A stretch of 18,569 nucleotides of DNA from Clostridia bacterium (GTDB lineage Bacteria > Bacillota > Clostridia > UBA1381), in assembly GCA_017420825.1 (NCBI GenBank), contig JAFQNU010000055.1, positions 1 through 18,569 on the forward strand, read 5' to 3'. Positions 1 to 7,144 of this stretch are shown piece after piece (position 1 is the first letter of the stretch; each line of letters opens with the position of its first letter). The translations under genes were made by a program, and so were the position numbers. The notes beneath the pieces were generated by a model, which was given only the letters and a program-made list of their open reading frames with translations, did no database searches and was not told the origin of the DNA.

Positions 1-34
1 AAATCAAACAATCTGTAAATCATTATTATCTTCC

Positions 35-973
35 TTATACATAGGATATTATCAATTCACACTCTCCGCAAACTGTAAATTCTCCGTCCTGAGCAGGAAT
101 AAATACACTGTCACCCTTTTGAAGTGTGCATGAAAAATCATCCATTTTAAGCTCACCGCTACCATTTGTAACAATAACCGACTTAAAGCAATCTGATGTC
201 ATTTTAAAACTCTTTTCGCTATCAATTTCAGCTTTTTCTACCGTAAAATATTTACACTTTGCAAGAATATCACCATCTGCCTTATAATTCTTTGCCGACT
301 CTGTTTTAGACACCTCTATTGCCTCTTTAATATGTAACGGACGTGCATTTCCGTCTTTATCACGTCTGTCATAGTCATAGACTCTGTATGTCATGTTAGA
401 ATTTTGCTGTATTTCACAAATAACAATACCCTTTCCTATCGCATGAACAGTTCCTGCCTCAATAAAGAACACATCTCCTTTATTTACCTTAACAGCATTC
501 AAAACCTCTAATAAAGTATTGTTTTCTATTCTTTGTTTAAACTCTTCTTTAGTTATTTCTTTCGTAAATCCATAATACAAAAATGCGTCATCCTCACAAT
601 CGAGTATGTACCACATTTCTGTCTTTCCGTACTCTCCGTTTTTTTCAAGAGAATATTCGTCATCAGGGTGTACCTGAATTGACAGATTATCTTTTGCATC
701 AATAAATTTTATTAATATCGGAAAAAAGTCAAATGAACGTGCATTTTTACCAAGCACGTCATACGGATTCTTTTTAATATATTCAGAAAGCTTTTCACCT
801 TTAAAATCCCCTGTTGAAACTATACTTTCGCCATCCTTATGTGTAGACAGCTCCCAACTTTCCGCCACCTTTTCAAGCTCTGATTTTTTATTAAAGTCTG
901 TCTTTAGCTTTGTTCCGCCCCAAAGATAATCCTTGAATGCAGGACTTAATCTAACAGGTTGCATATTACTCAT
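35..973 (-). CDS. manA: Type I mannose-6-phosphate isomerase (cupin, zinc-dependent)
   Basis: Interconverts mannose-6-phosphate and fructose-6-phosphate in the cytoplasm, linking mannose use and GDP-mannose supply to glycolysis. The 312-residue protein matches the short type I PMI family of Firmicutes. Visible zinc-site motifs are QVHPDD near residues 100-105 (Gln and His ligands), the Glu in KTEMWY near 117-122, and the His of EAGTVHAIG near 172-180. The C-terminal part (about 225-312) looks like the second, degenerate cupin. ATG at 973 is chosen because AAGGAG lies 8 bases upstream. It is the last gene of the seven-gene operon, 14 bases after the preceding gene. No terminator hairpin is visible in the 34 bases left before the window edge. 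Confidence 0.93.
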   Translation of the reverse strand: MSNMQPVRLSPAFKDYLWGGTKLKTDFNKKSELEKVAESWELSTHKDGESIVSTGDFKGEKLSEYIKKNPYDVLGKNARSFDFFPILIKFIDAKDNLSIQVHPDDEYSLEKNGEYGKTEMWYILDCEDDAFLYYGFTKEITKEEFKQRIENNTLLEVLNAVKVNKGDVFFIEAGTVHAIGKGIVICEIQQNSNMTYRVYDYDRRDKDGNARPLHIKEAIEVSKTESAKNYKADGDILAKCKYFTVEKAEIDSEKSFKMTSDCFKSVIVTNGSGELKMDDFSCTLQKGDSVFIPAQDGEFTVCGECELIISYV

Positions 974-987
974 TTTTCTTACTCCTT

Positions 988-1485
988 CTAAATAATTTGC
1001 TTAATAATTCCGAATGATAAAAGACTCATAATCAAACCTGCACACAATACACCTAAAAATACCCATGGTAATGCGTCCTTTGTTTTCATTCTTAGCATTG
1101 CCGCGATAAGACTTCCTGTCCATGCACCCGTACCGGGCAAAGGTATTGCCACGAACAGAAAAAGTCCAAATCTTCCATACTTTCTTATCTGGTCTGATTT
1201 CGACATAGCCTTATTTTCAAGCTTTTCAACAAAGCCTTTGAGTCTTGTTCTTTTCAGCCACACAAATATTTTATCAATAAACAATAATATAAACGGTATT
1301 GGCAACATATTTCCAATTACAGCAATAATATATGTGGACAAAAATTCCATCTTCAAAAATCCTGCGGCTAAAATTGAGCCTCTGAGCTCTAAAATAGGCA
1401 ACATGGATACAAAAAACACAATAAGCTCCTTTGGTATTGTACCCGAAAAAGCATTAACAATCCAGCTAACTAAAGAATCTGTCAT
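988..1485 (-). CDS. Small multidrug export-type membrane protein (COG2426 family)
   Basis: A 165-residue integral membrane protein with about four hydrophobic segments, near residues 17-45, 48-70, 105-130 and 138-162. The motif PILELRGSI near residues 30-38 and the segment IPLPGTGAWTGSLIA near 114-128 are characteristic of the small multidrug export protein family (PF06695). The family name is historical: direct transport data are sparse, so drug export is an assumption. The start has AAAGGA upstream. It sits 17 bases after the ECF S-component gene and 14 bases before manA, so it is almost certainly co-transcribed with both. The substrate cannot be read from sequence. Confidence 0.8.
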   Translation of the reverse strand: MTDSLVSWIVNAFSGTIPKELIVFFVSMLPILELRGSILAAGFLKMEFLSTYIIAVIGNMLPIPFILLFIDKIFVWLKRTRLKGFVEKLENKAMSKSDQIRKYGRFGLFLFVAIPLPGTGAWTGSLIAAMLRMKTKDALPWVFLGVLCAGLIMSLLSFGIIKQII

Positions 1486-1502
1486 GTCCTATATTCCTTT
1501 CT

Positions 1503-2045
1503 TTACTTGATAACTCTTGATATTCTCTTATATAAAAGCGATGTTATAAGCACAAGTACTAAACCTCTGACCGCATTAAACGGTACTATTAACCCTAACA
1601 CAAGCGAAAGCTTTGCACTAAATTCTGCCTGTGGCATATAAAGCGGCAGCATTACAAACAGGTTTGTAAATATTCCGCCCACAACCATTGCAAGCACACC
1701 TAAAAGCAAAGATATTATTGCTGTTTTAAAGGTCTTATGTCTCTTATAAATACTGCCTGCAACGAAACAAAATATTCCGTTAACAGCAAAGTTTGCAAAT
1801 TCTCCCACAAAGCCTGTTGTAGTTACTGCACAATGCAGCAAATTTTTTACAAGCTCAATCAACACTCCAACCAAGGGTCCATATGCCATTGATATTATAA
1901 GTGCAGGCAAATCTGAAAATTCAATTTCCAAAAAACCGCCAACCTTTAAGCCTATAATACTTCCAAGCATTTGCAGCATAAACGCAATTGCTGAAAATAT
2001 TCCTACAACGACAACCTTCTTTGTTCCCAATTTCATACCCCTCAC
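1503..2045 (-). CDS. ECF transporter S component, RibU-like (probable riboflavin)
   Basis: A 180-residue membrane protein with about six hydrophobic stretches and a basic N-terminus. The segment near residues 40-70 has EFSDLPALI followed by YGPLVG and LVKNLLH, the pattern of RibU-type substrate-binding S components of energy-coupling-factor transporters. Such proteins bind a vitamin and need the shared EcfA/EcfA'/EcfT module, which is not in this window, so it would belong to the group II ECF systems. Riboflavin is the likely ligand by family resemblance, but another flavin or vitamin is possible. The start is ambiguous: GTG at 2045 (used here) or ATG at 2036. It follows lepA by 30 bases, too little room for an FMN riboswitch. 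Confidence 0.8.
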   Translation of the reverse strand: MRGMKLGTKKVVVVGIFSAIAFMLQMLGSIIGLKVGGFLEIEFSDLPALIISMAYGPLVGVLIELVKNLLHCAVTTTGFVGEFANFAVNGIFCFVAGSIYKRHKTFKTAIISLLLGVLAMVVGGIFTNLFVMLPLYMPQAEFSAKLSLVLGLIVPFNAVRGLVLVLITSLLYKRISRVIK

Positions 2046-2075
2046 AATTCCTTTCCACCAAAAGGTACAAATGCA

Positions 2076-3881
2076 TTATGTGTCAAGCTTTAATACACTC
2101 ATAAATGCCTCCTGCGGTACCTCTATATTACCCACCTGACGCATTCTCTTTTTACCCTCTTTTTGTTTTTCCAAAAGCTTTTTCTTTCTTGTTATGTCGC
2201 CGCCATAGCACTTTGCAAGAACGTCCTTACGCATTGCCTTAACGGTTTCTCTTGCTATAATTTTGTTTCCGATTGCCGCCTGAATTGGCACCTCAAAAAG
2301 CTGTCTTGGAATAGCCTCCTTGAGCTTTTCGGTCATTTTTCTTGCTCTCTGATATGAGTTATCCTTATGAACTATAAAGGAAAGTGCATCCACCATATCA
2401 CCGTTTAACAAAATATCAAGCTTAACCAGATCGGATTTTCTGTAATCAGTTAATTCATAATCAAAAGAAGCATATCCTCTTGTTCTTGACTTTAAGGCAT
2501 CGAAAAAGTCATATATAATTTCATTTAACGGCAACTCATAGAAAATCTGTGCTCTTGTGGTTTCCATATATTTCATATCAATAAATATACCACGTCGCTC
2601 CTGACACAGCTCCATAACATTTCCCACAAAATCGGTAGGCACCATTATATCAGCTCTGACCATAGGCTCTTCCATGTGCTCTATTTCAGTAGGAGCAGGA
2701 AGGTTTGTCGGGTTATCAACATTTATAACCTCCCCGTCAGTTTTATAAACTTTATATATAACACTCGGTGCAGTTGTCACAAGGTCAAGATTATATTCTC
2801 TTTCAAGTCTTTCCTGTATAATTTCCATATGCAGAAGTCCCAAAAATCCGCATCTGAAACCAAAGCCAAGTGCAACTGAAGTCTCTGCTTCAAACATAAG
2901 TGCGGCATCGTTTAACTGCAGCTTTGCCAAAGCCTCCTTTAAATCGTCATACTGCGCTCCGTCAGCAGGATATATTCCGCAATAAACCATCGGATTTACC
3001 TTTTTGTATCCCGGTAGCGGCTCTTTTGCCTTGTTTGATGTTTTGGTAACTGTATCACCAACCTGTGTATCCTGAATATTCTTTATACTTGCGGCAATAT
3101 ATCCAACCTGACCTGCCGAAAGCTCATCAGTGGGATGCATTCTTCCAGGATGCAGAGTTCCAACCTCTACAACATCAAATTCAGCGCCCGTTGCCATTAA
3201 ATGTATTCTGTCACCAGCTGTAATATTACCCTCCATCACTCTCACATAAACTATAACGCCCTTATAGCTGTCATAGTATGAGTCGAATATAAGAGCCTGT
3301 AATGGTGCTTCCTCATCACCCTTGGGTGCAGGTATTTTATTTACAATTGCCTCCAAAACATCACCGACATTCTGACCTGTTTTTGCTGATACCTGCGGAG
3401 CATCCTCTGCAGGTATTCCGATTATATCCTCAATCTCCGCAATAGCTCTGTCGGGCTGTGCAGACGGCAAATCAATCTTATTTATTACAGGAACAATCTC
3501 CAAATCATGCTCTAAGGCAAGATATGTGTTTGCAAGAGTCTGTGCTTCAATACCCTGTGTTGCATCAACTATTAAAATTGCACCCTCACACGCTGCAAGA
3601 CTTCTTGAAACCTCATAGTTAAAGTCCACGTGTCCAGGTGTGTCTATAAGATTTAAAGTATATGTCTCTCCATCCTGTGCTTTATACTTGAGTCTTACCG
3701 CATGAGCTTTTATTGTTATTCCCCTCTCACGCTCAAGATCCATGTTATCAAGCAGTTGCTCCTCCATGTCCCTTAATTCAACCTCACCTGTAAGCTCTAA
3801 AAGTCTGTCAGCAAGGGTTGATTTTCCATGGTCAATATGTGCAATTATACAAAAATTTCTTATTTTGTCCTTATTTGCCAT
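2076..3881 (-). CDS. lepA: Elongation factor 4 (back-translocating GTPase LepA)
   Basis: Ribosome-bound translational GTPase that can back-translocate stalled ribosomes and is implicated in initiation or assembly. At 601 residues it has the expected family length. Visible motifs are G1 AHIDHGKS at 14-21, G2 RGITI near 53-57, G3 DTPGH near 80-84 and G4 NKID near 134-137. Next come the domain II beta-barrel and, at the C-terminus, the LepA-specific segment with the basic ITRKKKLLEKQKEGKKRM stretch. ATG at 3881 has AGGAG 7 bases upstream. It is 15 bases downstream of rarA and in the same operon. In many Firmicutes lepA neighbours hemN or hrcA. Here it sits between rarA and a vitamin-transport gene. 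Confidence 0.97.
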   Translation of the reverse strand: MANKDKIRNFCIIAHIDHGKSTLADRLLELTGEVELRDMEEQLLDNMDLERERGITIKAHAVRLKYKAQDGETYTLNLIDTPGHVDFNYEVSRSLAACEGAILIVDATQGIEAQTLANTYLALEHDLEIVPVINKIDLPSAQPDRAIAEIEDIIGIPAEDAPQVSAKTGQNVGDVLEAIVNKIPAPKGDEEAPLQALIFDSYYDSYKGVIVYVRVMEGNITAGDRIHLMATGAEFDVVEVGTLHPGRMHPTDELSAGQVGYIAASIKNIQDTQVGDTVTKTSNKAKEPLPGYKKVNPMVYCGIYPADGAQYDDLKEALAKLQLNDAALMFEAETSVALGFGFRCGFLGLLHMEIIQERLEREYNLDLVTTAPSVIYKVYKTDGEVINVDNPTNLPAPTEIEHMEEPMVRADIMVPTDFVGNVMELCQERRGIFIDMKYMETTRAQIFYELPLNEIIYDFFDALKSRTRGYASFDYELTDYRKSDLVKLDILLNGDMVDALSFIVHKDNSYQRARKMTEKLKEAIPRQLFEVPIQAAIGNKIIARETVKAMRKDVLAKCYGGDITRKKKLLEKQKEGKKRMRQVGNIEVPQEAFMSVLKLDT

Positions 3882-3896
3882 TTCTTCTCTCCTGTT

Positions 3897-5168
3897 TTAC
3901 TTTTTAATTTTATCCCAATATCCCTTTACGGTCTGTTCTGTCTTATTGTTGCCGTACTCATAATACTGTTTATTCTTTATCTTATCGGGCAGATATTGCT
4001 GTTTAATATAGTTATTTTCATATATATGCGGATATTTATAATCAATTCCATGTCCAAGCTTTTGTGCACCTGAATAATGGGCATCCTTCAAATGTGCAGG
4101 AATTTCTCCCACGTCCATTGTTTCTATATCTGCCATTGCGGCATCTATAGCACTGATTGCAGAATTAGACTTCGGAGCTGTTGCAAGCAATACCGCAGCC
4201 TGTGCAAGCGGTATTCTTGCCTCCGGAAATCCTAACTGCAGAGCACTGTCCACACATGATTTTACCACTGTTGCCGCCATAGGATAAGCAAGCCCTATAT
4301 CCTCCGAGGCAATTACCATGAGCCGTCGCACAATACTTTGCAAATCTCCTGCACTCACTAATCTTGCAAGATAATGCACCGCAGCATCAGGGTCGCTCCC
4401 CCTTATTGATTTCTGAAATGCACTCAAAATATCGTAGTGACTGTCACCGTCACGGTCATATTTAATTGATTTCCTTTGCGTTGCCTGTTGTGCAAGCTCC
4501 ATACCAACAAAGAGTATTCCGCTTTTGTCCGGCACTGCTGCAAGCATACAAATTTCAAGCGAATTAATTGCTTTTCTGACATCACCGCCAGAAATTTCTG
4601 CAATATGATATAATGCCTCTTTTTCAAATTCTATTTTATAGCTTTTGTAGTCATCATTTTGAAGCACTTTTATACATTTTTCCAACGCATTTACAATCTC
4701 GTCTGTCTCAACAGGCTTAAACTCAAACACCACAGAACGGGACAGCACCGCATTATAAATATAAAAATACGGATTTTCCGTTGTGCTCGCAATCAGTGTT
4801 ATTTTACCATTCTCCATAAACTCCAGCAAGGTCTGCTGTTGTTTTTTATTAAAGTGCTGAATTTCATCAAGATACAACAGCACACCGTCAGGCTCCATGA
4901 ACCCGTTTAGTGATGCAATTATATCCTTTATATCTGACACTGATGCAGTTGTTGCGTTTAAACGGTGAAGTGTTTTTCCTGCATTTTTAGCCATTATATT
5001 TGCAATCGTAGTCTTACCTATTCCGCTCGGACCATAGAAAATCATATTGGGAACCTTACCTGACTCTATAATTCTCCGAAGCATTTTCCCCTCTCCCACA
5101 AGGTGCTTTTGTCCTACCACATCATCAACATTTAAAGGTCTTACTCTATCTGCAAGAGGTGCGCTCAT
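3897..5168 (-). CDS. rarA: Replication-associated recombination protein A (MgsA/RarA AAA+ ATPase)
   Basis: A AAA+ clamp-loader-like ATPase that acts at stalled replication forks. The 423-residue protein has Walker A GPSGIGKT at 46-53, Walker B LYLDEI at 98-103 followed by the family QHFNKKQQ segment, sensor 1 STTEN near 129-132, and an SR arginine-finger position near 143-144. The C-terminal half holds the tetramerisation segment with SEDIGLAYP and AAVLLATAPKSN. The Walker A is slightly unusual: most family members have Pro-Thr where this has Ser-Ile. ATG at 5168 overlaps the TGA of the GNAT gene by 4 bases, so translation is probably coupled. The extreme C-terminus is Lys- and Tyr-rich, as in other RarA proteins. 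Confidence 0.95.
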   Translation of the reverse strand: MSAPLADRVRPLNVDDVVGQKHLVGEGKMLRRIIESGKVPNMIFYGPSGIGKTTIANIMAKNAGKTLHRLNATTASVSDIKDIIASLNGFMEPDGVLLYLDEIQHFNKKQQQTLLEFMENGKITLIASTTENPYFYIYNAVLSRSVVFEFKPVETDEIVNALEKCIKVLQNDDYKSYKIEFEKEALYHIAEISGGDVRKAINSLEICMLAAVPDKSGILFVGMELAQQATQRKSIKYDRDGDSHYDILSAFQKSIRGSDPDAAVHYLARLVSAGDLQSIVRRLMVIASEDIGLAYPMAATVVKSCVDSALQLGFPEARIPLAQAAVLLATAPKSNSAISAIDAAMADIETMDVGEIPAHLKDAHYSGAQKLGHGIDYKYPHIYENNYIKQQYLPDKIKNKQYYEYGNNKTEQTVKGYWDKIKK

Positions 5169-5623
5169 TTATGGCAACCCCCTTTACAGCCTCTTACCTT
5201 TGTGAGATCTTTTTTCATTTTTTTATACACAATTCCGTCTTCTTCAAATTCCTCTCCAATGTCAAAATAACCCTCATGTCCGAAAAATTCAAAGCTTTCT
5301 TTTGTTGCTTTTGTAACTATTGTTGTACCGATTTCTGCAACCGCCTTATCCTCTAAAGCTCTCATCACCGTATCTCCGACATACTGCCTTCTGTCTGCTT
5401 TATTAACGCACACCTTATCAATACAAAATGTGTAATCAGCAATTTTATACATTCTGCCATAGCTCATTATTACATCTTCCTCTCTGCCAATAAAATGTAT
5501 TGCAGAATCATCATGTGCGTCTTTCTCTTCTTTATAATTCATTTCATCGCAAAGAATTATTTTTCTGAACTCCTTACTCTGTTCATACCCTTCTTCACCA
5601 TACACATACTTAAACTTTATCAT
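5165..5623 (-). CDS. GNAT family N-acetyltransferase
   Basis: A 152-residue protein resembling the Gcn5-related acetyltransferase fold. Points in favour are a central strand FCIDKVCVN (about 66-74), the acetyl-CoA loop RRQYVGDTVMRALEDKA (about 78-94) in place of the classic RGxGxG/A, and the late FFGHEGYFDIGEEFEEDG segment (about 112-129), typical of family members whose last strand follows a GY or GF turn. It may acetylate a small molecule or a protein; the substrate is unknown. The tail reads RGCKGGCHK, an unusual pair of cysteines. It overlaps the TPR gene upstream and rarA downstream by 4 bases each, so it is embedded in the operon. Confidence 0.75.
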   Translation of the reverse strand: MIKFKYVYGEEGYEQSKEFRKIILCDEMNYKEEKDAHDDSAIHFIGREEDVIMSYGRMYKIADYTFCIDKVCVNKADRRQYVGDTVMRALEDKAVAEIGTTIVTKATKESFEFFGHEGYFDIGEEFEEDGIVYKKMKKDLTKVRGCKGGCHK

Positions 5624-6423
5624 GACAGTTTGATTTTCTCCTTCAATTCTTCTATTTCCTGTTCACTTACAGTAGTTAAAAATGTTCTTGAACATTGTGA
5701 AATATTCTCCAAAAGCTCCGATGCTTTTTGTAAGTCTCCAAGCTCTTTTGCAATAATAGCTCCATGGTAATGAGCCTCAACAAACTGAGGGTTGTTTTCC
5801 AAAAGCTTATCACAAACCTCCCTCGCCTTATCAAGCTCATCTGCTCTGATATGAGCAACAACCATATTATCAGCTATATCTCTATCATCACCGTTATATT
5901 CATATGCCTCTGTACACAAGGAATATGTTTCATCAAAAGGAGCATTGGTTGCGAGCTTTAAATATCCTAAAAGACCATAACTCATTGTGTTTTTGAAATT
6001 ATCAAAAACCTCCTCGGCATCTTCAATTGCATCTTCTTCTCTGTTAGTTTTGTAATAAAGAAGCGAACGATAAAGCTTTGCTTTATATTTAATATCCCTA
6101 TCTGCTTTTTTTCCTTTTCCAAGTACAACAAGATTTAAAATCGTCTCCGCCTCGTCAACCTCTCCTGTTCTTAAAAGAAGAGTTGCATAGGTTAGTATAT
6201 TTGCAGATGAAGCTCTGTCTGTCTTATATGCTTTTTTATACCATTCAAGCGCTGTTTCAAGCTTTTTTTCACTTATAGCAGCATTACCTTTCATAGCATA
6301 CAATGCAGGAAGATTTGAATACAGAACATAGAGTATTCCAAAAAGTGTAACTCCAATACCTAACCATGTATTTACAGAAAACGACAAATATAATAAAATC
6401 GCAATAATAATCAATTTAACCAT
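5620..6423 (-). CDS. Membrane-anchored TPR-repeat protein
   Basis: First gene of the left operon. Two hydrophobic helices near residues 2-17 and 19-37 form a hairpin membrane anchor. The rest, about 50-260, is made of helix pairs with TPR character, for example the segment ending ALEWYKKAYKTD, the FVEAHYHGAIIAKELGDLQKA unit near the end, and repeated Ala/Gly/Tyr positions. TPR domains are protein-protein scaffolds; no partner can be named. ATG at 6423 is used, not the in-frame ATG at 6447. AGGAG sits 7 bases before 6423, and the promoter's predicted start point (about 6444) would exclude 6447 from the message. The stop overlaps the GNAT start by 4 bases. Confidence 0.78.
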   Translation of the reverse strand: MVKLIIIAILLYLSFSVNTWLGIGVTLFGILYVLYSNLPALYAMKGNAAISEKKLETALEWYKKAYKTDRASSANILTYATLLLRTGEVDEAETILNLVVLGKGKKADRDIKYKAKLYRSLLYYKTNREEDAIEDAEEVFDNFKNTMSYGLLGYLKLATNAPFDETYSLCTEAYEYNGDDRDIADNMVVAHIRADELDKAREVCDKLLENNPQFVEAHYHGAIIAKELGDLQKASELLENISQCSRTFLTTVSEQEIEELKEKIKLS

Positions 6424-6450
6424 TTTTTCTCTCCTAGGCTTTTTCATTTA

Positions 6451-6479
6451 ATTTTATCATTTTTTTCATACTTTGTCAA
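6451..6479 (-). promoter_or_regulatory. Sigma-A promoter of the TPR-GNAT-rarA-lepA-manA operon
   Basis: On the minus strand, TTGACA (6479-6474), a 17-base spacer and TAAAAT (6456-6451), with a TGA just before the -10 giving an extended -10. The predicted start point is near 6444, about 21 bases before the TPR gene start. Confidence 0.8.
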
Positions 6480-6520
6480 TTGTTTATACCAAAAAACGAG
6501 ACACTACAATATTGAACCCC

Positions 6521-6558
6521 AAAAAAATAAAACACATCATTGTTTTGTGGATGTGTTT
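6521..6558 (-). terminator. Intrinsic terminator of spoVG
   Basis: In the spoVG direction, a 9-bp stem (6558-6550 paired with 6538-6530; AAACACATC/GATGTGTTT) with an 11-base loop runs straight into TATTTTTTT. It lies just after the spoVG stop and before the next promoter, separating spoVG from the operon downstream. Confidence 0.88.
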
Positions 6559-6571
6559 CATTTCTGAATCA

Positions 6572-6841
6572 TTATTCCGGGTCAGCTTCAATAACCTCAT
6601 TATATTTATCAAGAATAGCCTTTTCAAGCAACTCTCTCATTTCACTGTTTATTGGGTGCGCAATGTCTTTAAATTCATTTTCCGGTGTCTTTCTGCTCGG
6701 CATTGCGGTAAACAGCTTATCTTGTCCTTCAATTACTTTGATATCATGTACAACAAACGCGTCATCAAATGTAACCGAAACAACAGCCTTCATTTTTCCC
6801 TCAGTTGGGATTTTCTTTACTCTGATATCGGTAATATTCAC
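6572..6841 (-). CDS. spoVG: Septation/sporulation regulator SpoVG (RNA/DNA-binding)
   Basis: An 89-residue SpoVG family protein. It begins with the family pattern (M)NITDIRVKK, continues with MKAVVSVTFDDAFVVHDIKV and the strongly conserved MPSRKTPENEFKDIAHPIN, and ends in a short charged helix. SpoVG binds nucleic acids and affects septation, sporulation and surface or virulence genes in different Firmicutes. An in-frame ATG exists at 6946, but it overlaps the -35 box. The GTG at 6841 has AGGTGG exactly 8 bases upstream and matches the family N-terminus, so it is chosen. The gene is monocistronic, with its own promoter and terminator, and divergent from murC. Confidence 0.95.
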   Translation of the reverse strand: MNITDIRVKKIPTEGKMKAVVSVTFDDAFVVHDIKVIEGQDKLFTAMPSRKTPENEFKDIAHPINSEMRELLEKAILDKYNEVIEADPE

Positions 6842-6849
6842 TATATTCA

Positions 6850-6855
6850 CCACCT
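6850..6855 (-). promoter_or_regulatory. Ribosome binding site that fixes the GTG start of spoVG
   Basis: AGGTGG on the minus strand, followed by 8 bases and GTG at 6841. Two other GTG codons overlap or flank this site, but only 6841 has correct spacing. Confidence 0.8.
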
Positions 6856-6914
6856 CTCGAATTGCATCAAGCATTCTATAATCAATTATGCCGCAACTTA
6901 AGCTCATCACTCTA

Positions 6915-6943
6915 ATTTTACTATTTAATAAGAAATTTGTCAA
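6915..6943 (-). promoter_or_regulatory. Sigma-A promoter of spoVG
   Basis: On the minus strand, TTGACA (6943-6938), a 17-base spacer and TAAAAT (6920-6915). The predicted start point near 6908 gives a leader of about 67 bases before the GTG. In Bacillus subtilis spoVG is known for sigma-H control; here the visible signal is sigma-A-like. Confidence 0.8.
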
Positions 6944-7012
6944 CATTTTGCGTAATTTTTTTTAAATTGCTTGTATTTTTTGTGAGAAGTACACAAATCA
7001 ACTAATACTTTT

Positions 7013-7041
7013 TTGAAAAGAACATAAAAAGGAATTATTAT
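7013..7041 (+). promoter_or_regulatory. Possible distal murC promoter
   Basis: TTGAAA (7013-7018), a 17-base spacer and TATTAT (7036-7041). The match is moderate in an AT-rich tract, so it could be chance. Confidence 0.3.
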
Positions 7042-7080
7042 AATTTCATTAAGAATATAATTATTATATTAATAAAAGTG

Positions 7081-7108
7081 TTGCATTTCAGGCAATTTAT
7101 GGTATAAT
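7081..7108 (+). promoter_or_regulatory. Sigma-A promoter of murC (extended -10)
   Basis: TTGCAT (7081-7086), a 16-base spacer and TATAAT (7103-7108), preceded by TG one base upstream (TGGTATAAT). The predicted start point near 7115 gives a leader of about 30 bases that includes the AAGGGA ribosome binding site at 7130-7135. Confidence 0.8.
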
Positions 7109-7144
7109 ATATATAATATATGATATTTGAAGGGACATAATAGT

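Larger units (their letters stand above)
6842..7144. other. Divergent intergenic region between spoVG and murC
   Basis: About 300 bases without a gene. It is very AT-rich and holds the spoVG promoter and leader on the left and one or two murC promoters on the right. A perfect inverted repeat (AATATAA-TTA-TTATATT, 7054-7070) lies 10 bases before the murC -35. In such AT-rich DNA it may be an UP-element-like tract or chance. I looked for a sigma-H promoter for spoVG and did not see a convincing one. No RNA gene is evident. Confidence 0.6.

Noticed and set aside
2046..2075. FMN riboswitch before the RibU-like gene
   Set aside because: Only 30 bases separate it from lepA, with none of the conserved RFN elements.
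6473..6901. Plus-strand open frame of 142 codons across spoVG
   Set aside because: It is antisense to spoVG, its terminator and its promoter region, with no ribosome site and low-complexity composition. spoVG fully explains the stretch.
7054..7070. Operator palindrome AATATAA-TTA-TTATATT before murC
   Set aside because: It is a perfect 7-bp inverted repeat, but in nearly pure AT sequence such repeats arise easily. It is kept only as a note on the intergenic region.
6944..7080. Sigma-H promoter for spoVG
   Set aside because: No AGGAWWT...GAAT pattern was found on the minus strand upstream; only the sigma-A-like promoter is convincing.
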